Source: Verrucomicrobiota bacterium
Lineage (GTDB): Bacteria > Verrucomicrobiota > Verrucomicrobiia > Chthoniobacterales > UBA10450
NCBI GenBank assembly: GCA_003218615.1
Contig: QHOD01000022.1
Span: 1-11,715, forward strand
DNA: 11,715 nucleotides
Direction: 5' to 3'
Shown: one piece after another, positions 6,252-11,715 of the stretch
How positions within the stretch are numbered: position 1 is the first letter of the stretch
Layout: every line of letters starts with the position of its first letter
Notes under the pieces: model-generated
The model's input: the letters and a program-made list of their open reading frames with translations, nothing else
What the model was told of the DNA's origin: nothing
The model's database searches: none
Translations under genes and position numbers: made by a program

Positions 6252-7937
6252 GTGAACAACAAGCAAATCGCTGAATTTTTCGTCGAGCAACACGTCTTGC
6301 AGCCGTCGCAGGCGGAAGACGTGCTGAATGAGGCAGACCTGAATGGAAAAACCATCGCCCAAGCGATGGTTGATAGCGGCTTTCTAGATGAGGACGGCTT
6401 TCATCAAACGATGGCCGATGCGCTGGGCACCGATTATGTCGATCTCGCCGGACGCGAAATTGCTCCGGAAATTCTGCGCTTCATTCCGAGCGGACTAGCC
6501 CGCTTGCATGGCGCGCTTCCGATTGAAATGAGCGGCAGTTTGCTGCGTGTGGCGCTCGTTGACCCGCTCGACCTGCGCGCAGCGGAGGACCTTCGATTCG
6601 CCCTCGGCAAAGACATTCAGGTTGTGGTTTCGCGAACCGATCAAATCGAAGAGCGCATCAAGCAGTATTACGGCACTGACACATCGAGCATGGAGGAGGT
6701 CCTCAAACAGCTCGGTGAAGCTGGCGAGCTTTTGCAGTTGCGAGGGGACGAACAGTCCGCTGCGGTTGAAGCGGAGGCCAATGCAACGCCCATCATTCGG
6801 TTTGTCGATCTTATCCTTTATCAGGCAATCCAGGATCGTGCGAGCGACATTCATTTCGAGCCGTTCGAAAACGAATTCAAAATCCGCTATCGCGTGGATG
6901 GCGCGCTATACGAAATGTCGCCGCCACCCCGTCACCTGGCGTTGCCGGTTATCTCGCGAGTGAAAGTGATGGCAAATATGAATATCGCGGAGCGCCGGTT
7001 GCCCCAGGACGGTCGCATCCAAAAAAATATTGCGGGACGCAGCATCGACCTTCGCGTCTCCACTTTACCGACGCAGTTCGGTGAGAGCCTCGTGTTGCGC
7101 GTGCTTGATCGCACTACCGTAAACCTGGACCTCGAAGCGCTGGGGATGCCCGATTACATCTACAAATTTCTGCTCGAAATGATCCATCGCCCAAACGGCA
7201 TTTTTATTGCAACCGGCCCGACCGGCTCGGGAAAGACGACGACTCTCTATTCCTGTTTGCGGCAGATCAATACCATCGATTCGAAGCTGCTCACGGCGGA
7301 AGAGCCGGTCGAATACGATCTGGAAGGAATTGTGCAAGTGCCGGTAAACGAAGCTATCGGTCTGACGTTTGCGCGCGTGTTACGCTCGTTTTTGCGCCAG
7401 GACCCCGATCGGATCATGATCGGTGAGACGCGTGACTTGGAGACGGCGCAAATTGCCATTCAGGCGTCGCTAACGGGGCATCTCGTCTTCACCACTCTGC
7501 ACACAAACGACGCCCCCGGCGCGGTCACACGTTTGATCGACATGGGCGCGGAGCCGTTTCTGATTTCGTCTGCGCTCGAGGCAGTTCTCGGTCAGCGTTT
7601 GCTTCGCAGTATTTGCTCGCAATGCCGGACGCCTTATCAGCCTAACGAAGCAATGCTTGCGGAATTGGGCATTTCGCAGCGGGATATCGGCGAGAAACAA
7701 TTTTATTACGGCAAAGGATGTGACGCGTGTAACAACACCGGCTACAAAGGGCGAAAAGGGATTTACGAGCTTCTGAAAATCAGCGATCCGATCCGCGAAT
7801 TGATTAATGAGCGAGCGCCCACCGTCAACTTGAAACAGAAGGCGATTGAGCTCGGAATGGTTACGCTGCGCCAGGACGGTTTGCGCAGCATCTTCGCTGG
7901 CGATACCACCATCGAAGAAGTAATCAAATATACATAA
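6252..7937 (+). CDS. gspE: GspE/PilB-type assembly ATPase, second paralogue
   Basis: A second 561-residue assembly ATPase directly follows the first, also from a GTG start. It has the same plan: an MshEN-like N-terminal region (about 1-141, ending QYYGT), then a T2SSE core with ASDIHFEP, Walker A GPTGSGKT (322-329), Asp box TAEEPVEY (Glu350-Glu351), Walker B RIMIGETRD with Glu392, His box TLHTNDAPGAVTRL and a tetracysteine zinc site (Cys455, 458, 490, 493). Unlike its neighbour it keeps the standard RQDPD (residues 382-386) ahead of Walker B. The two proteins are clearly homologous along their whole length but differ throughout, so this is an old duplication and not a recent copy. Only short DNA identities remain, such as around the Walker A codons. 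It lies 58 bases upstream of the platform protein. By family knowledge it extends the pilus or pseudopilus; it may act with, or in place of, the first ATPase. Retraction is unlikely, since the protein has the long PilB/GspE form and not the short PilT form. Confidence 0.93.
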   Translation: MNNKQIAEFFVEQHVLQPSQAEDVLNEADLNGKTIAQAMVDSGFLDEDGFHQTMADALGTDYVDLAGREIAPEILRFIPSGLARLHGALPIEMSGSLLRVALVDPLDLRAAEDLRFALGKDIQVVVSRTDQIEERIKQYYGTDTSSMEEVLKQLGEAGELLQLRGDEQSAAVEAEANATPIIRFVDLILYQAIQDRASDIHFEPFENEFKIRYRVDGALYEMSPPPRHLALPVISRVKVMANMNIAERRLPQDGRIQKNIAGRSIDLRVSTLPTQFGESLVLRVLDRTTVNLDLEALGMPDYIYKFLLEMIHRPNGIFIATGPTGSGKTTTLYSCLRQINTIDSKLLTAEEPVEYDLEGIVQVPVNEAIGLTFARVLRSFLRQDPDRIMIGETRDLETAQIAIQASLTGHLVFTTLHTNDAPGAVTRLIDMGAEPFLISSALEAVLGQRLLRSICSQCRTPYQPNEAMLAELGISQRDIGEKQFYYGKGCDACNNTGYKGRKGIYELLKISDPIRELINERAPTVNLKQKAIELGMVTLRQDGLRSIFAGDTTIEEVIKYT

Positions 7938-7995
7938 TGCTCGCACAGCGAAAAATTCGACAGCAGCCTCGAGGATAGTTATCGTCTGCCTGTTT

Positions 7996-9282
7996 ATGCC
8001 GCGATATAACTACGTGGCGCTCGATGCCCGGGGACAGGAATCGACCGGGCTGGTCGAGGCCGCTTCCACCAATGAAGTAATCGGCCAATTGCGTCAGGCC
8101 GGTTATTTCCCGACGAGCGTTTACGAAGAGACTAAAAGCGGCCGTGACGGAAAGGTTGCCCGCCGCACGGCGAAAATGGCTCGTGCGACGCGACCACGGG
8201 CAAAGGGCAGTATCGTTCTTTTCCAGCGCAAGAAAATTAAGCCGAAGATCCTGATGATCTTCACACGGCAGCTAGCGACGCTGATCGATTCCGGATTGCC
8301 ATTGCTACGAAGCTTAAACGTCCTGGCAAAACAGGAACGCGACGGTGTGCTGAGAAACACCATCAACAAACTGGCTGACGGAGTGCAAGGCGGCAATACG
8401 TTTTCCGATGCGCTTGCTCTGCATCCTCGGATATTCAACGATCTTTACGTCAACATGGTGAAGGCTGGCGAGATCGGTGGTGTACTCGAGCTGGTGCTGA
8501 ACCGGCTTGCGGAGTTTCAGGAGAAAGCCGCCAAGATCAAAAACAAAGTAAAAAGCGCGATGGTGTATCCGGTTATCGTGATGACTATGGCGGTCGCGAT
8601 CATGGGCTTCCTGCTCGTGTTCATTGTGCCGAAGTTCGAAGCGATCTTCCACGATATGCTCGGCGATAGACCGCTGCCGGTCATCACGACTTTTGTCATC
8701 AACGTGAGCAAGATGGTGCAAAATCATTGGCTCATCATAATCGGCGGGATCGTCGCTGCTCCTGCCGCTTACAGATTCGTCGCGCGCACCCGGGGCGGAA
8801 AATCCGTGATCGATCGTTTCATGTTACAGCTGCCGCTCTTTGGCGATTTGAACCGCAAAACCGCGATCTCCCGTTTTACCCGCACACTCGGGACGCTGGT
8901 TACGAGTGGTGTTCCGATTTTGCAGGCATTAAATATTACCCGCGAAACTGCTGGGAACGCTGTCATTGCCAACGCGATCTCGCAGGTGCATGACAGCGTG
9001 AAGGAAGGCGAATCGATCGTCCAACCGCTGGAAGCGAGCCGCGCTTTCCCGCCCATGGTCATCAGCATGATCGACGTAGGCGAAGAAACCGGTCAATTGC
9101 CCGAGATGCTTTTGAAAATCGCCAATGTCTATGATGATGAAGTGGACAACTCCGTCGCCGGTTTAACCGCGGCGCTCGAACCAATCATGATCGTTTTTCT
9201 CGCGTTCATTGTCGGCACGATTGTGATCGCGCTTTTCATGCCGCTCATCAGCATCATCCAGGGCTTGCAGCAGCAAACCTGA
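7996..9282 (+). CDS. gspF: Inner-membrane platform protein of type II secretion / type IV pilus (GspF/PilC family)
   Basis: This is the polytopic inner-membrane platform that couples the cytoplasmic ATPase to pilin addition. At 428 residues it has the family's usual length. The N-terminus YNYVALDARGQESTGLVEA (4-22) is the typical PilC/GspF opening. After a basic linker (about 46-84, many Arg and Lys) come two T2SSF repeats (about 87-212 and 290-415), each with the RQLATLIDSGLPLL / TRTLGTLVTSGVPIL type helix and a VKAGEIGG / IDVGEETGQLPE motif. Membrane segments are expected at about 190-212, 244-262 and 394-420, which is the known three-helix topology. The ATG start lacks a well-placed Shine-Dalgarno; GAGGA lies 20 bases or more upstream. 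The stop TGA is followed by one codon and then the GTG of the pseudopilin gene in the same frame, so the two are tightly coupled. Identity is secure; the choice between GspF and PilC naming is not. Confidence 0.95.
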   Translation: MPRYNYVALDARGQESTGLVEAASTNEVIGQLRQAGYFPTSVYEETKSGRDGKVARRTAKMARATRPRAKGSIVLFQRKKIKPKILMIFTRQLATLIDSGLPLLRSLNVLAKQERDGVLRNTINKLADGVQGGNTFSDALALHPRIFNDLYVNMVKAGEIGGVLELVLNRLAEFQEKAAKIKNKVKSAMVYPVIVMTMAVAIMGFLLVFIVPKFEAIFHDMLGDRPLPVITTFVINVSKMVQNHWLIIIGGIVAAPAAYRFVARTRGGKSVIDRFMLQLPLFGDLNRKTAISRFTRTLGTLVTSGVPILQALNITRETAGNAVIANAISQVHDSVKEGESIVQPLEASRAFPPMVISMIDVGEETGQLPEMLLKIANVYDDEVDNSVAGLTAALEPIMIVFLAFIVGTIVIALFMPLISIIQGLQQQT

Positions 9283-9285
9283 CGC

Positions 9286-9984
9286 GTGAAACGCAAGAGT
9301 ACGTTGTCGATCTGGCGTGAAGCTTGGAGAGGCATTTGCATCAAACGCCTAACTAATAGACTCGGCGCTTGGCACAGGCGCCGCTACAAGACGGGATTCA
9401 CCCTCATTGAGTTGCTCGTTGTCATCGCTGTGATCATCGTGCTCGCGGGATTAATCCTGAGTACGTTCGGTTACGTGCAAAAAAAGGGGGCCCGCGCCCG
9501 CGTCGAAACCGAGATCGCCGCCATGTCTGCGGCAATAGAAAGTTACAAAGCCGACAATGGAATTTATCCGCGTGGCCAATCAACTTCGGCGCCTCCAAGC
9601 GGAACACCCGTATACACTGTGGCCACGACCGGAACTGACGACCTTAACGCGCTCTCTGACTTTGACTCCACCCAGAAAATCTATCAAGACGCGTCTCGCT
9701 ATTTGTATGAGCAGTTAAGTGGAGACGTTAATTTGGACTTAACCGCCGACACCGGTAGCAAGACCTACTTCGCTTTTAAGGAATCGATGTTGGCGGTAAT
9801 CAAGGATTTGAATGGCAACAACATAGGTCTGAGCCACATAAAAGATCCATTTGGAAACAGTTATGGTTACTCGACGGCTAATCAGGCAGCTCCAGCAAAT
9901 GGGTACAATCCCACCTTCGACCTTTGGAGCACCGCGAACGCGAATCCACCTGACGATCGAAATCAGTGGATAAAAAACTGGTAG
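9286..9984 (+). CDS. GspG-like pseudopilin with a long prepilin leader (232 aa)
   Basis: This is a type IV prepilin-class protein. The processing site is TG/FTLIELLVVIAV: Gly37 before the cut, Phe38 after it and Glu42 at mature position +5, followed by a hydrophobic helix to about residue 58. The mature part is 195 residues, with a polar alpha-helix (ARARVETEIAAMSAAIESYKADNGIYP), a variable loop region and a C-terminal stretch (DPFGNSYGYST, YNPTFDLWSTA). This resembles GspG major pseudopilins, whose tails bind calcium. The leader is the odd part: 37 residues with about 12 Arg/Lys, against the usual 5-25. No ATG or GTG occurs in frame between 9286 and the cleavage site; a TTG at 9304 would shorten it by six residues. 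The gene starts three bases after the platform gene stop. Cleavage and N-methylation would need a GspO/PilD peptidase encoded elsewhere. It could be a pilin instead of a pseudopilin; prepilin class itself is certain. Confidence 0.9.
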   Translation: MKRKSTLSIWREAWRGICIKRLTNRLGAWHRRRYKTGFTLIELLVVIAVIIVLAGLILSTFGYVQKKGARARVETEIAAMSAAIESYKADNGIYPRGQSTSAPPSGTPVYTVATTGTDDLNALSDFDSTQKIYQDASRYLYEQLSGDVNLDLTADTGSKTYFAFKESMLAVIKDLNGNNIGLSHIKDPFGNSYGYSTANQAAPANGYNPTFDLWSTANANPPDDRNQWIKNW

Positions 9985-10005
9985 GGCGCGACCACCGGGC
10001 GCGCC
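9985..10005. terminator. Candidate hairpin between convergent genes
   Basis: GGCGCG (9985-9990) pairs with CGCGCC (10000-10005) over a nine-base loop. It fills the 23-base gap between the pseudopilin stop and the stop of the convergent OmpA-like gene, where a bidirectional terminator is expected. There is no U-tract beyond GTTT, so it may be a weak or Rho-assisted stop, or chance in GC-rich sequence. Confidence 0.35.
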
Positions 10006-10007
10006 GT

Positions 10008-11060
10008 TTAACCCTCGCTTGTATGCACCACGATCTCGACCCGCCGATTCGAGCTTTGTTCGTCGATCGAGCCATTGGGTGACGTGCGGAATTTCGTTGC
10101 GCCGTAACCGCGGGTTTGGATCTGCGCGGGACTGATTCCCATCCCTTCGACCAAATATTGTTTCACGCTATCAGCGCGACGCTGGCTTAGATTGAGATTG
10201 TATTCCGGTGTGCCGAACGAATCCGTGTAACCTTCCACGGTGAACGTCGCTTTCGGATTGCGTTGGATGAGAGTGCCAAGCTTTTGCAATTGACTTACGG
10301 CGCTTCCTTGCAACACGTCGCTGTCGTATTCGAAGAGTTGATCGTCCGGCATTCGCAATTTTGTGCCCGATCCCAGCGGACCTTTTTGCGCCAGTAACTG
10401 ATCCAGATCGCTGAATCCGGGAGCGCGCCCTTTATTAGGCCCGGCACTGTCACCGGGCAATTTGCTCGTGAACGTATTCGGCCGTTTGATGCTCGTGCTG
10501 GTGGCAAGCTCCGTGCCGCTTAAGGCCGGTTGTGGCCGGCCAGAGACGCCAGTGTTGTTGAGCAAGGATTGCTCGCGCGTCGCGTTTGGATTATTGGAGA
10601 GGCTCTGCGCGGTCGAGCGCTCGATCTCGGTGAGAACAGAATTCACATCCGGTTGTTCCACCTTCGGCTGGTCCGGCAAAACATCGCGAGTATCATCGGG
10701 CATCGCCGCGCTGGCCTGAATGTCCTGCAGAATCTTGTCGAATGATTTCTTTTCGTCCGGCAACTGCACATCCGTTTTATCCGGCTCAGGTTTCGCTGCC
10801 GGATTCGTTTGGTCCACGCTGCCTTTATCGAGCTGCTGTCCAAGATCGACGCTCTTGACCTTGAACATCGGCGGTTGCTGCTGTTCCACGAATGCGGCCT
10901 CCACAGGTTGAAATCGAGTGCGATAGAAATAGGCGCAGAGCGCGAAATGTATTGCCAGCGAAACGATCAATCCAAACCAGATCCAACTGCGTTCTTTGCT
11001 GCCCGTGAGCAGACCTTCGGTATCGAAGCCGTCCAAATCGTCAAAGTCGGAAACTCTCAT
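10008..11060 (-). CDS. Inner-membrane-anchored OmpA/MotB-domain protein (350 aa)
   Basis: This is an envelope protein that probably links the inner membrane to peptidoglycan. From the ATG at 11060 (GGGAA nine bases upstream) it has 350 residues. A short acidic cytoplasmic head (1-25) precedes one membrane helix (about 26-47, WIWFGLIVSLAIHFALCAYF). A long polar linker rich in Pro, Gln, Asp and Ser (about 50-230) is expected to be disordered and to span the periplasm. The C-terminal OmpA-like domain (about 232-348) has VEGYTDSFGTPEYNLNLSQRRA (275-296) and NRRVEIVV (338-345); the Asp of GYTD (280) and an Arg of NRR fit the diaminopimelate-binding pair known in OmpA family domains. No outer-membrane barrel or lipobox is present. 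The anchor plus linker recalls TonB or MotB/TolR-like layouts, but no TonB box-binding domain is seen. A GTG at 11135 would add 25 residues without an obvious role. It faces the secretion operon tail to tail; a functional link is only a guess. Confidence 0.88.
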   Translation of the reverse strand: MRVSDFDDLDGFDTEGLLTGSKERSWIWFGLIVSLAIHFALCAYFYRTRFQPVEAAFVEQQQPPMFKVKSVDLGQQLDKGSVDQTNPAAKPEPDKTDVQLPDEKKSFDKILQDIQASAAMPDDTRDVLPDQPKVEQPDVNSVLTEIERSTAQSLSNNPNATREQSLLNNTGVSGRPQPALSGTELATSTSIKRPNTFTSKLPGDSAGPNKGRAPGFSDLDQLLAQKGPLGSGTKLRMPDDQLFEYDSDVLQGSAVSQLQKLGTLIQRNPKATFTVEGYTDSFGTPEYNLNLSQRRADSVKQYLVEGMGISPAQIQTRGYGATKFRTSPNGSIDEQSSNRRVEIVVHTSEG

Positions 11061-11069
11061 TGCACTCGG

Positions 11070-11074
11070 TTCCC
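11070..11074 (-). promoter_or_regulatory. Shine-Dalgarno GGGAA for the OmpA-domain gene
   Basis: On the minus strand GGGAA lies nine bases before the ATG at 11060. It supports that start over the GTG at 11135, which would also place the coding region into the left edge of the repeat element beginning at 11130. Confidence 0.4.
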
Positions 11075-11129
11075 AGAATATCACATTTTGACGCGCAAGC
11101 CACGGTCCGACCGACTCTGAGGCTATGAG

Positions 11130-11265
11130 TAACACCGGGCTTCAGCCCGATGCTGGTTGCGAGAAACACTGAGCCGTTTCAACGGCTTAAGGAGATCGTC
11201 GGGAAGCCGTTAAAACGGCTGAGCGCAGTGCTTTTTGTCCGCCGCCTGGCTGAAGCCAGGCGTTA
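11130..11265. repeat. REPIN/BIME-like composite inverted repeat (two inverted two-hairpin units)
   Basis: The element holds four short palindromes: CGGGCT/AGCCCG (11136-11149), AGCCGTT/AACGGCT (11172-11187), AGCCGTT/AACGGCT again (11205-11220) and CGCCTGGCT/AGCCAGGCG (11243-11262), each with a two-base centre. The right half, reverse-complemented, repeats the left half in order: TAAC end, a hairpin with core GGCTTCAGCC, exactly 22 bases of spacer containing CACTG, then the AGCCGTT hairpin. So two copies of one roughly 60-base unit face each other around a 17-base centre. This is the layout of REPIN/BIME elements mobilised by RAYT transposases (family knowledge). No open reading frame lies in it and no RAYT gene is in the window. 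It fills most of the 11061-11354 gap between panB and the OmpA-domain gene; both are on the minus strand, so it might also affect panB transcript ends. The structure is certain; the class is inferred. Confidence 0.75.
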
Positions 11266-11354
11266 ATGGGACAGCGCTATCCAGATTTCCGGAGCCAACA
11301 TCACTGGTTTGTCGTGTCAAGCGAAGTCGAGACCTCTCTTGCTGTAAATCTCCG

Positions 11355-11715
11355 TTAAATTCTACCGCCAGCCCGCGTTCGCTCGATAAACGCTCTGGTC
11401 GCGCGTCGAATCTCATCCGCCACACGCGCCTCCGGGGAAACAAACTTCGGCGTGAACCACGGAAATAAACCGATCAAATCGTGTGTGACTAGAATTTGCC
11501 CATCGCAATGTTCGCCGGACCCAATGCCGATAGTCGGGATGCCGATCGCATTGGTGATTTGCTTTGCAATATCCGCGACTACAATTTCCAGCACGACAGA
11601 GAAGGCACCGGCCTTTTCCACCGCGCGGGCATCGGCGATCAGCGCTTCCGCTTCGGATTGAATGCGGCCTTTGACCTTATAGCCGCCCTCCTCACGCACA
11701 TGTTGGGGTAACATG
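11355..11715 (-). CDS. panB: 3-methyl-2-oxobutanoate hydroxymethyltransferase, C-terminal part (5' end outside window)
   Basis: It transfers a hydroxymethyl group from 5,10-methylene-tetrahydrofolate to alpha-ketoisovalerate, giving ketopantoate, the first committed step of pantothenate and coenzyme A synthesis, in the cytosol. Only the last 119 residues are visible; the frame runs off the right edge. The visible part begins with MLPQHVREEGGYKVKGR, matching the family's 'HxGLxPQ...GGYKVQG' segment. Then come EKAGAFSVVLEIV, whose Glu corresponds to the catalytic-site glutamate of the family, and IGIGSGEHCDGQILVTHDLIG, a hallmark PanB motif. The Met at the edge is internal to the conserved segment, not a start: about half of the usual roughly 265 residues is missing beyond the window. 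The TAA stop is at 11355-11357. No panC or panD is visible; they could lie upstream, outside the window. Identity is secure. Confidence 0.95.
   Translation of the reverse strand, partial: MLPQHVREEGGYKVKGRIQSEAEALIADARAVEKAGAFSVVLEIVVADIAKQITNAIGIPTIGIGSGEHCDGQILVTHDLIGLFPWFTPKFVSPEARVADEIRRATRAFIERTRAGGRI

Noticed and set aside
5414..6355. 313-codon open frame on the minus strand opposite the end of the first ATPase gene and the start of the second
   Set aside because: It is antisense to strongly conserved coding sequence, its translation has no domain-like features, and its length is explained by the codon bias of the real genes.
7210..7245. Near-identical DNA around the Walker A codons of the two ATPase genes as a sign of recent gene conversion
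   Set aside because: Identity is limited to about 19 bases over an invariant motif; flanking sequence diverges, so protein constraint suffices.

Overview
The window reads as a piece of chromosome from a free-living Gram-negative bacterium, most likely a Verrucomicrobiota (Chthoniobacterales-like soil lineage). This is inferred from protein flavour and gene mix and was not tested by any search. The supports are a cyanobacterial/plant-type GlgC, two GspE/PulE-type ATPases in tandem, a lipoprotein, an OmpA-like envelope protein, frequent GTG starts and moderately GC-rich coding sequence. No RNA gene, CRISPR array, insertion sequence or phage gene was recognised. Most of the window is ordinary chromosome; the most unusual DNA is a composite inverted repeat near the right end.

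Layout. At 2-533 (+) lie the 3' end of an unrecognised protein with a compact C-terminal domain and, overlapping it by 20 bases, a 75-residue lipoprotein. Convergent with them is glgC (552-1895, -), for ADP-glucose synthesis. A 180-base divergent gap (1896-2075) holds a perfect 12-base palindrome over the glgC start and a GC-rich hairpin. Next come a small DUF6941-like protein (2076-2471, +) and glmS (2524-4395, +), which makes glucosamine-6-phosphate for peptidoglycan and lipopolysaccharide precursors.

At 4532-9984 (+) is a tight operon of four genes of a type II secretion / type IV pilus-like machine: two paralogous GspE/PilB assembly ATPases, the GspF/PilC inner-membrane platform protein, and a GspG-like pseudopilin with an unusually long basic leader. 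The two ATPases differ at the residues just before Walker B, which suggests division of labour or a mixed motor. No retraction ATPase, secretin or prepilin peptidase is present here, so the rest of the machine must lie elsewhere.

The operon converges on a minus-strand gene (10008-11060) for an inner-membrane-anchored protein with a long disordered linker and a C-terminal OmpA/MotB peptidoglycan-binding domain. Upstream of it, an intergenic region (11061-11354) carries a 136-base REPIN/BIME-like element: two inverted copies of a two-hairpin unit. The window ends inside panB (11355-11715, -), for pantothenate synthesis.
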